Part shown: one piece after another, positions 7,877 through 16,205 of the stretch
Layout of the letters: each line of letters opens with the position of its first letter
Numbering within the stretch: position 1 is the first letter of the stretch
Assembly: GCA_016462245.1 (NCBI GenBank)
Contig: JAEMTR010000002.1
Location: 1-39,628 of the forward strand
Direction of reading: 5' to 3'
Source: Solirubrobacteraceae bacterium
GTDB taxonomy: Bacteria > Actinomycetota > Thermoleophilia > Solirubrobacterales > Solirubrobacteraceae
DNA: 39,628 nt
Position numbers and translations under genes: made by a program
The notes under the pieces: model-generated
Seen by the model: only the letters and a program-made list of their open reading frames with translations
Database searches by the model: none
Told to the model about the DNA's origin: nothing

Positions 7877-8619
7877 TGAACAAGAAGCAAAAAGAACAGT
7901 ATTTGCGCGATTACGGCACGCTGAAGAGCCAAGGCAAGCCATTCTTCCCTTACGCCGTCGCCAAGGACAGTGCGATGGCGGTCGTCGTAATGGCAGTAAT
8001 CGTTGCGATGGCGATCGTGCTCGGCGCCGAGCTAGGCCCCAAGGCCGATCCAACATCGACCACTTACACACCGCGTCCAGAGTGGTACTTCTTCTTCCTC
8101 TTTGAGCTACTGAAGGTCATTAAGGCGCCGGCACTTGTGCCGCTGGCAACAATCGGTGTGCCGACAATCTGCCTGATCTTGCTCTTTCTGCTGCCGTTCT
8201 ATGACCGTGGCGCGGAGCGCCGGCCAGAGCGCCGTCCAATCGCGACGACGGCCGGCATCTTCGTTGTCTGCGCGATGGGTTACCTGACTTACCTCGGCGC
8301 TTCGGCCGGCCCGCCGACGCAGATCGACATTCCGATCCCGACCAACATTGCTTCGCAGGGCCCCGAAGCTGTCACCAACTTCAAGGCCGGTAGCCAAGTC
8401 GTCGCCCAGTCGGGTTGTGCCGCCTGCCACCAGTTTGGCGAGAATGGGAACTCGGGGCCAGGGCCTGCGCTGACGAAGATCGGCGCCCGCTTGCCAGCTC
8501 AGGCAATCCAGCGAACGTTGCTCAATCCATCGGCACCGATGCCTTCCTTCTCAGCGCTTAGCGAGGAGTCACCGGAGCAGTTTGCCCAGATGGTCGGCTT
8601 CCTCGCTGCGCTGAAGTAG
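7876..8619 (+). CDS. qcrC: Cytochrome b subunit IV fused to a c-type cytochrome domain
   Basis: 247 residues. The N-terminal ~140 contain three hydrophobic segments and the quinol-site motif PEWY (68-71) followed by FFFLFELLK, i.e. b6f subunit IV. The C-terminal ~80 residues form a mono-heme cytochrome c with CAACH (181-185) and a likely distal ligand M222 in APMPSF. This b/c fusion resembles the Firmicutes QcrC layout and removes the need for a separate cytochrome c1/f. The heme faces the outside of the membrane. There is a 1-bp overlap with the upstream gene, and menG follows after 9 bp. Confidence 0.93.
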   Translation: MNKKQKEQYLRDYGTLKSQGKPFFPYAVAKDSAMAVVVMAVIVAMAIVLGAELGPKADPTSTTYTPRPEWYFFFLFELLKVIKAPALVPLATIGVPTICLILLFLLPFYDRGAERRPERRPIATTAGIFVVCAMGYLTYLGASAGPPTQIDIPIPTNIASQGPEAVTNFKAGSQVVAQSGCAACHQFGENGNSGPGPALTKIGARLPAQAIQRTLLNPSAPMPSFSALSEESPEQFAQMVGFLAALK

Positions 8620-8628
8620 CGAGCGACT

Positions 8629-9339
8629 GTGGCCAACGCTGGCGCTAGCGGCACACTCGAAGAGCCACAGGTAGAAGCGATGTTCGATCGCATCGCCGGC
8701 GTCTACGACCTGATGAATTCGCTGATGACGGCCGGGCTGCACCATCGCTGGCGCCGCCGAGCCGCCGACCTCGCGCGGGTTGGGCCAGGTAACGACGTTC
8801 TTGACGTCGCCAGTGGTACCGGTGACCTCGCGATCGAGCTGTCTACTCGCGTCGGCGCCGGAGGCAGTGTGATTGGCTCCGATTTCTCGGAGCAGATGCT
8901 CGACCGCGCGCGGGTCAAAGCGCCGCAACTGGAATGGCAGCAGGCCAACGCCTTGGCGCTCCCCTACGAGGAGGGTCGCTTTGACGCTGTAACGGTCGGT
9001 TTTGGCGCCCGCAACTTCTCCGATCTTGACGCCGGGCTCGCCGAGATGGTGCGCGTGACGCGCCCCGGCGGCCGCGTTGTCGTGCTTGAAATCACAACAC
9101 CAACGCGGCCGCCACTCTCAACCTTCTTCCGCCTCTGGTTCGACCGACTGGTGCCGCTGATCGGCCGCTTTGCTGGTGATCCTGAGGCTTACAGCTACCT
9201 ACCCAGTTCGGTGCGCCGCTTTCCCGACGCGCGAACGCTCGCGATGCGGCTAAGCGAAGCCGGGCTCGAAGAGGTTTCCTACCTGCTGACGGCGGGCGGG
9301 ATCATCGCGATCCATTCGGGGACTAAAGCGGGCGCCTGA
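8629..9339 (+). CDS. menG: Demethylmenaquinone methyltransferase (UbiE/MenG family)
   Basis: SAM-dependent C-methylation of demethylmenaquinone, the last step in menaquinone synthesis. 236 residues with FDRIAGVYDLMNSLM at the N-terminus, the SAM-binding loop VLDVASGTGDLA, and the family blocks GARNFSDLD and EITTP. No ubiquinone genes are seen and the complex upstream is of the menaquinol type, hence menG rather than ubiE. The GTG start at 8629 is the only start near the bc operon end. The stop overlaps the ATG of the prenyl synthase (TGATGG), which makes the side chain of the same quinone. Confidence 0.92.
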   Translation: MANAGASGTLEEPQVEAMFDRIAGVYDLMNSLMTAGLHHRWRRRAADLARVGPGNDVLDVASGTGDLAIELSTRVGAGGSVIGSDFSEQMLDRARVKAPQLEWQQANALALPYEEGRFDAVTVGFGARNFSDLDAGLAEMVRVTRPGGRVVVLEITTPTRPPLSTFFRLWFDRLVPLIGRFAGDPEAYSYLPSSVRRFPDARTLAMRLSEAGLEEVSYLLTAGGIIAIHSGTKAGA

Positions 9340-10322
9340 TGGAAGACGCGGCGCCGCACACCGGCGAGCTGGTGATCGCCGGCGGCGAGCACATCCCAGC
9401 GCTGCTTAAGGAGATTGAAGAGCGGCTGCAGAGCGAGGCTGTCGGCTATGGCGCTCCGTTGCAGCAGTTTGGCGAGGCGACGATCGCGGCCGGGGGCAAG
9501 CGTCTGCGCCCGCTGCTCTTGCTGCTTTGCGCTGGGCCGCCGCAGGGCGAGTCGCAGCGTGATGCCCTAATTCGCGCCGGCGCGGCGATCGAACTTATCC
9601 ACAGCGCCACGCTGGTCCATGACGACGTGCTCGACCAGGCCGATCTGCGCCGCGGCAAGCCGACCGTCGTTTCACTCGCCGGCCGCGAAGCGGCGATCTC
9701 GACCGGCGATCTGCTCTTCGCTCGTGCCTTTCGGTTGATCACTGAGAGCGGCGACGCGGAAGCGGTTCGGCTGCTCAGCGACGCCTGCTCGGCGCTGGCG
9801 CGCGGTGAGCTGTTGCAACGGGCCGATAGTTGGAACAGCGCCGTCAAGCTCGAGCGCTATTTAGAACGCTGCGAACTGAAGACAGCGCGCCTCTTTGAAG
9901 CAGCCTGCGCGATCGCCGCCACGATCACCGCTGAAGAGGATCTCCAATTGGCGAGCTTTGGCCGCAGGATCGGGGTTGCCTTTCAAGTGCTTGACGATGT
10001 TCTCGACGTAAGCGGGCCAGCCGAACGGACCGGTAAGCAGCGTGGCACCGACCTGCTCGACGGCACCGTCACGCTGCCACTGATTATTGCGCGCGAAAAA
10101 GATCCCGCCGTCGCCGCGCTCGACCTGCGCTCGCTGAGCGGCGCTGGTGAGGCCGAGTCGCTCTGCAATCAGATCGCTGCCACTGGAGCGCTCGAAGAGT
10201 CGCGCGCCTATGCCTTGGCTCTTGTCGATCAAGCAAAGCAGGCGCTACCGATCGAACTCGATGATCGCCGCCGCCGCTCGCTTGAGCTCGTCGCCGACAG
10301 CGTCGTCGCGCGTTACAGCTGA
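9339..10322 (+). CDS. Long-chain polyprenyl diphosphate synthase
   Basis: Trans-prenyl synthase of 327 residues that elongates allylic diphosphates with IPP. It has GGKRLRP (52-58), the first aspartate motif DDVLDQAD (95-102), GDLLFARAF and the second motif DDVLD (219-223). Residues A90 and T91, 5 and 4 positions before the first motif, are small, which in this family leaves the pocket open for long chains. The menaquinone side chain (hepta- to nonaprenyl) is the likely product given its overlap with menG; exact length cannot be read. Last gene of the bc-menG unit. It converges on the zinc-ribbon gene with only 6 bp between stops and no visible terminator. Confidence 0.92.
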   Translation: MEDAAPHTGELVIAGGEHIPALLKEIEERLQSEAVGYGAPLQQFGEATIAAGGKRLRPLLLLLCAGPPQGESQRDALIRAGAAIELIHSATLVHDDVLDQADLRRGKPTVVSLAGREAAISTGDLLFARAFRLITESGDAEAVRLLSDACSALARGELLQRADSWNSAVKLERYLERCELKTARLFEAACAIAATITAEEDLQLASFGRRIGVAFQVLDDVLDVSGPAERTGKQRGTDLLDGTVTLPLIIAREKDPAVAALDLRSLSGAGEAESLCNQIAATGALEESRAYALALVDQAKQALPIELDDRRRRSLELVADSVVARYS

Positions 10323-10328
10323 GTGCTC

Positions 10329-10775
10329 TTAAAAGTCTTCGGGCAGCAGGTGGTTGTTCTCTAGCGCGAAGCGCAGCCGCTCGATGTCGCGCTCAGCGTT
10401 CTCGGCGGTGAGCTGCGTTAGCGTCAGCTCGAGCGCGTCGGCGCCGCGCTGGTGGGCGCGGTCGCAAAGTTCGGCGACGTCATCCTCAACGACCGTCGTG
10501 CAGCGCGCCTCGCAGTTCGGGCAGCGCAGCTCGATCTTCCAGTGGCGCGGGCCGTAGCCATCCCATTCGACCGGCTGAACCGTTTCGCAACCGCACTGGC
10601 CGCAGTTGAGTAGCTGATCGACGCTCTCTTGCAGATCGGTTTCAATCTCGACGATTTCCAAGCCCTGGTCGGCGAGCGAGACCGCTTCGCCGTCTAGGTA
10701 GCTGATCTCGACCTGGCGCCCGGAGGGCAGGGTGATCGATCGAACTTCGCTCTTGGGGGTGTCTGAGTTTCGCAT
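10329..10775 (-). CDS. Small zinc-ribbon protein of unknown function
   Basis: 148 residues. A central treble-clef or ribbon-like module has C58, C61, C63 and then C85-x2-C88-x3-C92, enough for one or two zinc sites. A short beta-rich N-terminus (LPSGRQVEISYLDGEAV) and a helical, acidic C-terminus flank it. I do not recognise a named family. Divergent from tatA, with a 113-bp gap. A CAGACT hexamer at 10784-10789 on the minus strand would start a transcript two bases before the ATG, a weak candidate. Possible roles include nucleic-acid binding or metal sensing, but nothing in the sequence decides. Confidence 0.7.
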   Translation of the reverse strand: MRNSDTPKSEVRSITLPSGRQVEISYLDGEAVSLADQGLEIVEIETDLQESVDQLLNCGQCGCETVQPVEWDGYGPRHWKIELRCPNCEARCTTVVEDDVAELCDRAHQRGADALELTLTQLTAENAERDIERLRFALENNHLLPEDF

Positions 10776-10876
10776 TGGCTTTCAGTCTGCCGCTCTTTCT
10801 GTCCTTGCTCTGAGACCTAAAACACAGCGCCAGGCGAAAAGGTGCGCAAAGCTGCACCAGATTTCCAGCGCACGGG

Positions 10877-10882
10877 TACGAT
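10877..10882 (+). promoter_or_regulatory. -10 element of tatA (leaderless)
   Basis: TACGAT, last T 7 bases before the ATG, predicts transcription from the A of the start codon itself. No SD precedes the gene. I see no good -35. Confidence 0.5.
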
Positions 10883-10888
10883 GTAGCG

Positions 10889-11140
10889 ATGCCTCCTATC
10901 GGACCCTTGGAAATCGGCGTTGTGCTGCTGATCGTGCTTTTGATCGTCGGCCCGAAGAAGCTGCCCGGATTGGGGCGCAACCTCGGTACCGGGATGCGCG
11001 AATTCAAGGATTCGGTCACCGGCCGTGGCGGCGATGACTCCGACGATGAGCCAGCAAAGATCGATCCTGCCGCGGCCGATAAGACGCCCGCCGGCGAGCC
11101 GAGCGCCGCGCCCGAGAAGCAGCCGCGCGGCGACGCTTAA
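10889..11140 (+). CDS. tatA: Sec-independent translocase component TatA
   Basis: 83 residues: one N-terminal transmembrane helix (about 6-21), the family hinge VGPKKLPGLGRNLG, an amphipathic helix MREFKDSV, and a charged disordered tail. TatA oligomerises to form the passage for folded proteins carrying twin-arginine signals. It is followed 8 bp later by tatC, with an AAGG-like SD at the tatA stop serving tatC. The Rieske protein encoded upstream is a probable substrate. TatB is not separately encoded here, as in many minimal TatAC systems, although one could exist elsewhere. Confidence 0.93.
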   Translation: MPPIGPLEIGVVLLIVLLIVGPKKLPGLGRNLGTGMREFKDSVTGRGGDDSDDEPAKIDPAAADKTPAGEPSAAPEKQPRGDA

Positions 11141-11148
11141 GGCCCGCT

Positions 11149-12240
11149 ATGCCGGCTGTCCGGCCGATCGGCCATGAACAGCGGATTAGCATCGTCGACC
11201 ATCTCGACGAGCTGCGCTCGCGGCTGATCATCAGCATCGCCGTGTTGGTTGGTTGCTTTGCCTTCTGTTACTGGCAGAACCACGCGATTCTCAAGATCGT
11301 CAATCAGCCACTGGCTGACGCGCAACGCAGCGGTGGGGAGGATTCGCTGCAGCAGAGCCAGCGTTTCGATCAGGCGCTCGAAACGATGCTCAAGCAGCTC
11401 GCACCGGCGCTCCAAAGCACGAGCAGATCACTTGATTCGCTCGCCGCAGAGTCCGGCGTCAGCGCCGCGACCAAGCTCCAAGCGGAGCGCGCCCGCGAGC
11501 AGCTCGCGAAGGCTTCCGCGGCAACGGCGCTGGCAACCAAGGCGGTACCTACCGACCGCGGGCGCAGGCCGCTAACGCTTGGCGTCGCCGAGCCGTTTGT
11601 AGCGACCTTCACGGTCGCCGCTTACGCCGCCTTGCTGTTGGCCTTGCCGTTCATTCTTTGGCAGATCTACGCCTTCATCTTGCCGGCCTTTGATCCAAAA
11701 GAGCGCAAGATTGTGATTCCGATGATGGCGCTGATCCCGCTGCTGTTCGCGGCCGGAGTCCTATTCGGCTATTACGGCGCGCTGCCGCGAGCGGTGAACT
11801 TCCTCCAGAACTACAACAGCGGCGAATTTGACATTCAAATACAGGCGCGCGACTACTACCGCTTCGTCGTCCTCTTCTTAGCCTTAATGGGGCTCGTCTT
11901 CCAGATTCCGGTTGGCGTACTGGTCTTAACTCGAACCGGCGTCGTTGACGCGCGAACGCTCTGGAAGCGGCAGGGCTACGTGATCCTCGGGATTTCGATC
12001 GTCGCCGCCGTCGCGACTCCAACTCCCGACCCCGTGACGATGCTCGTGACGATGCTGCCGCTGGTCGTGCTTTACGAGCTGAGTATTGGCCTGGCCTACA
12101 TATTTAGGCCGCGCGGCGGCACGATCACTAGCCGCTGGGAAGAGTGGTGGGACGAGGACGACGAGCAGGAGCTGCTGGCCGCTGATCAGGCCGACGATCA
12201 GGGTGCTGACGCCGAGCACGACCAGACCACCGTATCCTGA
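11149..12240 (+). CDS. tatC: Sec-independent translocase TatC with enlarged first periplasmic loop
   Basis: 363 residues against ~250 for typical TatC. The conserved cytoplasmic N-terminus HLDELRSR (18-25), the EPF motif (148-150) before TM2, and six transmembrane segments are all present. TatC is the receptor for twin-arginine signals. The extra length comes from two places: the loop between TM1 and TM2, which runs from about residue 45 to 147 and is predicted to be mostly helical (Gln, Ala, Ser, Glu rich, coiled-coil-like), and an acidic C-terminal tail of ~40 residues (DEDDEQE and Asp/Gln rich). The loop would face the outside of the membrane. Four bases separate its stop from the next ATG. 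Confidence 0.93.
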   Translation: MPAVRPIGHEQRISIVDHLDELRSRLIISIAVLVGCFAFCYWQNHAILKIVNQPLADAQRSGGEDSLQQSQRFDQALETMLKQLAPALQSTSRSLDSLAAESGVSAATKLQAERAREQLAKASAATALATKAVPTDRGRRPLTLGVAEPFVATFTVAAYAALLLALPFILWQIYAFILPAFDPKERKIVIPMMALIPLLFAAGVLFGYYGALPRAVNFLQNYNSGEFDIQIQARDYYRFVVLFLALMGLVFQIPVGVLVLTRTGVVDARTLWKRQGYVILGISIVAAVATPTPDPVTMLVTMLPLVVLYELSIGLAYIFRPRGGTITSRWEEWWDEDDEQELLAADQADDQGADAEHDQTTVS

Positions 12241-12244
12241 ACTG

Positions 12245-12952
12245 ATGCTCTTTGATCTTCGAGGAAAAGGCCGTCGCCGGACGGTCAAGATTGTTTATGG
12301 CGGCCTTGCGCTCTTGCTTGGCCTCGGCCTCGTCGCCTTCGGCATCGGTGGAGCAACCTCAGGCGGCCTCGTCGACGCCTTCACCGGTTCGGGTGGCGGC
12401 TCGGACACGAGCATCTACAGCGATCAGGTAAAGGACTTGACGAAGAAGGTCACGACCGATCCAAAGGATCAAGCGTCGTGGGCAGCGCTGACGAAGGCCC
12501 AAGTTCAGCAGGCCTCAATCATCGGCTACGACCAGAACACGCAGAGCTACAACGCGGCCGGCAAGGCCGAGCTGGAGAAGGGAGCTACCAGCTGGCAGAA
12601 GTACTTGGCGCTGGAGCCCAAGAAGCCCGATGACCGCGTCGCCTCCTTGATGGTCAACGCTTACGGCCCCGGCGGCCTCAACCAGCCGGTGAAATCGGCG
12701 GCGGCGCTGAAGGTCGTGATCGAAGGTCGTGGAGCTAGCGCAGCGCTCTACTCGCAGCTCGCAGTCCTTGCCTACCTTGCTGGCGACAAGCGCGAGAGCA
12801 AGATCGCCGAGCAACGCGCGCTCGAGCTGACGCCGGCTAACCGGCGCAAACTGGTCGCCGCTCAGCTGGCAACGCAGCGAACACAGATCGATAGCGCACA
12901 GGCTCAGGCCGCCCAGCAGCAGTCGCAGGGCGCGCCAGGTCTCGGCGGCTGA
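12245..12952 (+). CDS. Membrane-anchored TPR-like protein
   Basis: 235 residues from the ATG at 12245, which follows the tatC stop by 4 bp. A longer in-frame reading from 12086 lies inside tatC and is unlikely. A basic N-terminus (RGKGRRRTVK) precedes one transmembrane helix (about 17-38), then a Gly/Ser linker and a helical domain. That domain has TPR-like spacing (DQASWAALTKAQ, SWQKYLALEPKKPDD, ALYSQLAVLAYLAGD, AEQRALELTPAN) and a Gln/Ala tail. It is probably an extracytoplasmic or cytoplasmic scaffold tied to the Tat operon; the partner is unknown. Orientation by the positive-inside rule puts the TPR domain outside. Confidence 0.75.
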   Translation: MLFDLRGKGRRRTVKIVYGGLALLLGLGLVAFGIGGATSGGLVDAFTGSGGGSDTSIYSDQVKDLTKKVTTDPKDQASWAALTKAQVQQASIIGYDQNTQSYNAAGKAELEKGATSWQKYLALEPKKPDDRVASLMVNAYGPGGLNQPVKSAAALKVVIEGRGASAALYSQLAVLAYLAGDKRESKIAEQRALELTPANRRKLVAAQLATQRTQIDSAQAQAAQQQSQGAPGLGG

Positions 12953-12963
12953 GCGCCAGCGGC

Positions 12964-12969
12964 TAAACT
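12964..12969 (+). promoter_or_regulatory. -10 element of tRNA-Lys
   Basis: TAAACT predicts a start at 12976, seven bases before the mature tRNA 5' end. No convincing -35. Confidence 0.4.
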
Positions 12970-12982
12970 TCGCCGCCGATAC

Positions 12983-13055
12983 GCCCCTGTAGCTCAACTG
13001 GCAGAGCAGCGGACTCTTAATCCGAAGGTTCCAGGTTCGATTCCTGGCGGGGGCA
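12983..13055 (+). tRNA. tRNA-Lys(CTT)
   Basis: 73-nt cloverleaf: a 7-bp acceptor stem (GCCCCTG with CGGGGGC, one G-U pair), D stem GCTC/GAGC, anticodon loop CTCTTAA with anticodon CTT reading AAG, and T arm CCAGG-TTCGATT-CCTGG. Discriminator base is A and the CCA is not encoded. The outermost anticodon-stem pair is a G-A mismatch. Confidence 0.95.
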
Positions 13056-13078
13056 TAGGTCTTTGCCCAGCGGTATGG

Positions 13079-13084
13079 CAGAAT
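13079..13084 (+). promoter_or_regulatory. Extended -10 of the class IV aminotransferase gene
   Basis: CAGAAT preceded by TGG (TGn extension) predicts a start at 13091, one base before the ATG. Read-through from tRNA-Lys is also possible. Confidence 0.35.
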
Positions 13085-13091
13085 CAGCGCG

Positions 13092-13874
13092 ATGCTTGCC
13101 TCCCTGAACGGTCAGATCATCGAAACCGAAGACGCGCTCGTGCCGGCCAACGACGTTGGTCTCTTGCGCGGCGACGGCGTCTTCGAAGTGATTCGCGTCT
13201 ACAACGGTGTTCCGTTTGCGCTCGAGCAGCACTTCGAGCGGATGGAGCGCTCGGCGACGAAGCTGATGATTCAATTTGATCGCGCCGCAATCGAGGCCGA
13301 GACTGCCGCCTTGCTCGAAGCCGCACCCGGCCATGACGGCTGTCTGCGCCTCGTTTCGACTGGATCGGGCACGCGGCTGGGCTTCATTGAGGCGCTGCCG
13401 CCGATCCCACCTTCGATCACGCTGACGACACTTCCCTATGCGTCAACGATCCTGCTCGACGGGGTCAAGTCGCTTTCGTACGCGGCCAACATGTTGGCGA
13501 CGCGGATCGCTGTCGACCGCGGCGCCAGCGAGGCTTTGCTGGTGACGGAGGACGGAACGGTGCTCGAAGGCCCGCGCCAGAGCTTTGTCGCGTCGCTCGA
13601 CGGCGAGCGGCTAATCACGCCGCCGCTTAGTGACCGCGTGCTCGACTCGATCACTCGCGCCGTGCTGCTGAAGACCGGTCTCGTCGAGGAGGAGTCGATC
13701 TCGGTTGACCAGATTCCGCAGATCAAGGAGGCCTTCCTCGCTTCGACGCTGCGCGAGGTGCATCCTGTCTCAGCGATCGATGATCACCAGATCGAAGCAC
13801 CGGGCCCACTCTCGGCTGCCGTTGAGAAGGTTCTGCGGGCGACGATCGCCGAGGCGGTCGGTCAACCGGCGTGA
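13092..13874 (+). CDS. Class IV PLP-dependent enzyme (4-amino-4-deoxychorismate lyase / branched-chain aminotransferase-like)
   Basis: 260 residues of the fold-type IV family. Visible: the N-terminal GDGVFEVIRVYNG block, the Schiff-base lysine K126 in GVKSLSYAANMLA, and the cofactor Glu at 159 in TVLEGPRQSF. The usual family Asn (E-x-x-x-N-x-F) is replaced by Gln-Ser. The length and the G-D-G-V-F motif fit either aminodeoxychorismate lyase (PabC, folate pathway) or a short aminotransferase; sequence alone does not choose. The next gene, a UDP-GlcNAc 2-epimerase, starts inside its stop (GTGA), so they are co-transcribed, but a sugar role for a class IV enzyme would be unusual. Confidence 0.8.
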   Translation: MLASLNGQIIETEDALVPANDVGLLRGDGVFEVIRVYNGVPFALEQHFERMERSATKLMIQFDRAAIEAETAALLEAAPGHDGCLRLVSTGSGTRLGFIEALPPIPPSITLTTLPYASTILLDGVKSLSYAANMLATRIAVDRGASEALLVTEDGTVLEGPRQSFVASLDGERLITPPLSDRVLDSITRAVLLKTGLVEEESISVDQIPQIKEAFLASTLREVHPVSAIDDHQIEAPGPLSAAVEKVLRATIAEAVGQPA

Positions 13875-14938
13875 AGCTCGTAACGGTAATCGGCAACCGT
13901 CCGCAGTTCATCAAGGCCGCCGCAGTCTCCGGGCCGCTGCGCGCCGCCCACGAAGAGCTGCTGGTTCACACCGGCCAACACTACGACGACGAGCTCTCAA
14001 CGATCTTCATCGAAGAGCTGGGGGTGCCACGACCAGAGATCCAGCTCGAGATCTCCGGCGGCAGCAACAGTGAGCAGACGGCGCGGATGATCGCTGCGCT
14101 GGCGCCGCTGCTGGCCGAGCAGCAGCCCGATGCGGTGCTCGTCTACGGCGACACCAACTCGACGCTGGCCGGCGCGCTGACGGCCGCGCAGGCAAATATT
14201 CCCGTCGTTCACGTCGAGGCTGGAATGCGCTCGTTCGATCGAACGATGCCCGAGGAGCTGAACCGAATTCTCACCGACCACTGTTCCGAGCTGCTGCTCT
14301 GCCCGTCGCAGGTTGCGCTGGCAAATCTTCAGAATGAAGGGCTAGGAACGCGGGCGCTACTGGTTGGCGACGTGATGGTTGACGTTGCCGAGCTGATGCG
14401 GCCGCGGGCGGCGGCCAACTTGGCCGCGCTTGATGTGGCGGGCGTGGCGGCCGGCGAATACCTTCTCGCGACCGCGCACCGCGCCGCCAACGTTGACGAT
14501 CCGGCGCGGCTCGCGCTGCTGACCGAGCTGCTGCTCGCCGTCCCCGGCCCGGTCGTGCTGCCGCTCCATCCGCGCACGCGCGCGCGACTCGAGTCGGCGG
14601 GACTATTGGCGACGTTGGAAGGTGGCGGCGTGCGCGTCCTGCCGCCGCTCGGCTACCTCGACTTCACGGCTTTGCTGCTGAACGCCCGCGCCGTCTTGAC
14701 CGATTCCGGTGGCGCGCAGAAGGAGGCTTATCTTGCCGGCGTTCAGTGCGTCACGATGCGCGACACGACGGAGTGGACCGAGACCGTTCACTCAGGCTGG
14801 AACTCGCTCGTTGATCTTGACGCGGCGGCGGCGATTGCGGCGCTCGAACTGGCGCCCAGCGGCGAGCGGCCGGATTGTTACGGCGACGGCCATGCGGCCG
14901 ACGCAGTTGTCGCGGCGATCAGCTCGCTGGCGGCGTAG
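13871..14938 (+). CDS. wecB: UDP-N-acetylglucosamine 2-epimerase
   Basis: 355 residues, non-hydrolysing WecB type: TVIGNRPQFIKAA at the N-terminus, HTGQHYDD, VYGDTNSTLAG, HVEAGMRSFDRTMPEELNR, HPRTR, and the C-terminal SGGAQKEA and R-x-TTEWTE blocks that hold UDP. It interconverts UDP-GlcNAc and UDP-ManNAc in the cytoplasm. With the 6-dehydrogenase next door the product would be UDP-ManNAcA. WbpI-type enzymes acting on diacetamido uronic acids share these motifs, so the exact substrate is open. The GTG start overlaps the preceding gene by 4 bp. The stop overlaps the opposing dehydrogenase gene by 20 bp, with no terminator between. Confidence 0.92.
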   Translation: MKLVTVIGNRPQFIKAAAVSGPLRAAHEELLVHTGQHYDDELSTIFIEELGVPRPEIQLEISGGSNSEQTARMIAALAPLLAEQQPDAVLVYGDTNSTLAGALTAAQANIPVVHVEAGMRSFDRTMPEELNRILTDHCSELLLCPSQVALANLQNEGLGTRALLVGDVMVDVAELMRPRAAANLAALDVAGVAAGEYLLATAHRAANVDDPARLALLTELLLAVPGPVVLPLHPRTRARLESAGLLATLEGGGVRVLPPLGYLDFTALLLNARAVLTDSGGAQKEAYLAGVQCVTMRDTTEWTETVHSGWNSLVDLDAAAAIAALELAPSGERPDCYGDGHAADAVVAAISSLAA

Positions 14939-16205
14939 TACTCGGTCGCCCGATCCGTTCAACGGTTACGCCGGCAGCGGCGAAGGCGGCGGCGTCGATG
15001 ATCTCGCGCCCGTCGAGGACGACGCGAACGCCGGGTAGATCGGCGGCGCTGAGCTGCGCGTACTCGGCGTGGTCGGCTTGGACGATCGCAGCGTCAATCG
15101 GCTCGCGATCCCAGGGCGTTAGTCCCAGCGCCGCCAGCTCATCGTCGCTGTAGAGCGGGTCGCTGACGAGCGCCTTGGCGCCGAGCGCTTCCAGCGCTGC
15201 GGCCGTGCCAAAGACGCCGCTGAAGGCCGTTTCCTTGACGCCGCCGCGATAAGCGGCGCCCAAGACCAATACGCGGGCGCCCTCAAGGCCGTCAAGCGCC
15301 TTCTCCAGCCTCTGCGCGGCGTAGGCAGGCATCGCGTCGTTTACGGCCCTTGCGGCGGCTGGGAGCGCCGCATCGGGGTCGCCTTCGAGGTAGAAGCGCG
15401 GGTAGACCGGGATGCAGTGGCCGCCGACGGCTATTCCAGGGCTGTGAATGTGGCTGAAGGGCTGACTGTTGGCCGCTTCAATCACGCGCTCAACGTCGAT
15501 TCCTTCGCGGTCGGCGAAGCGCGCCAGCTCGTTGGCGAAAGCGATGTTGATGTCGCGGTAGGTCGTTTCGGCGAGCTTGACCATCTCTGCCGCTTCGGCC
15601 GATCCGATCGGCCAGACCTCGGCCTCGAGGAATGAGCCGTAAAGCTCGACTCCGCGCGCCTCGCCGGCTTCGCTGAGCCCGCCGACGAGCTTTGGGTATT
15701 TAGCGAGGTCGGCGAAGATGCGGCCGCTAAAGACGCGCTCGGGGCTGAAGACGGTGAAGAAGTCCTGCTCGGCTTTGAGCCCGCTCGCGGCTTCGAGCGC
15801 GACTGAGATGCGGCCGCGCGTCGTGCCGACCGGGAGTGTCGTCTCGATTGCGACCGTCGTGCCCGCTTGCAGGCCAGCGCCGATCGCAGCTACCGCTGCG
15901 TCGAGCGCGCCCCAGTCAGGCTTGGCGTTCGCGTCAACGGCCAGTGGTGGAACGGTGACGACGAGGTCGGGGCCCTCAGCGACGGCGGCGGTGGTATCGA
16001 GCTGGGCGCGCAGCGCGCCGCTGGCGATCACTTCAGCCAGCGCCTGCTCTAGTCCGGCTTCACCTGGGAACGGCGGCTCAGCGCGGTTGACCAGCTCAAC
16101 GACTTGCGGGTTGATGTCGCAGCCGACGACGCTGTGGCCGCTGCGCGCGATCTGCACAGCGAGGGGCAGCCCGATCTTGCCCAGCGCAACGACGACGACC
16201 TGCAT
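14919..16205 (-). CDS. Nucleotide-sugar 6-dehydrogenase (UDP-GlcNAc/ManNAc dehydrogenase-like)
   Basis: 428-residue member of the UDP-glucose/GDP-mannose dehydrogenase family, with an N-terminal NAD-binding fold (VVALGKIGLPLA, then a CDIN beta-2 end), a central helical dimer domain and a C-terminal UDP domain. The catalytic cysteine is in GIAVGGHCIPVYP. The glycine loop begins V-A-L-G instead of the usual G-L-G, a minor change. It performs the two-step oxidation of C6 to a carboxylate. Beside a 2-epimerase, WecC-type UDP-ManNAc (or WbpA-type UDP-GlcNAc) activity is most likely. Its ATG overlaps the stop of the upstream oxidoreductase gene by one base (TGATG). Confidence 0.9.
   Translation of the reverse strand: MQVVVVALGKIGLPLAVQIARSGHSVVGCDINPQVVELVNRAEPPFPGEAGLEQALAEVIASGALRAQLDTTAAVAEGPDLVVTVPPLAVDANAKPDWGALDAAVAAIGAGLQAGTTVAIETTLPVGTTRGRISVALEAASGLKAEQDFFTVFSPERVFSGRIFADLAKYPKLVGGLSEAGEARGVELYGSFLEAEVWPIGSAEAAEMVKLAETTYRDINIAFANELARFADREGIDVERVIEAANSQPFSHIHSPGIAVGGHCIPVYPRFYLEGDPDAALPAAARAVNDAMPAYAAQRLEKALDGLEGARVLVLGAAYRGGVKETAFSGVFGTAAALEALGAKALVSDPLYSDDELAALGLTPWDREPIDAAIVQADHAEYAQLSAADLPGVRVVLDGREIIDAAAFAAAGVTVERIGRPSTTPPAS

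Noticed and set aside
12086..12244. N-terminal extension of the TPR-like gene
   Set aside because: Lies inside tatC and encodes Arg/Thr-rich sequence; ATG 12245 follows the tatC stop and begins with a membrane anchor.
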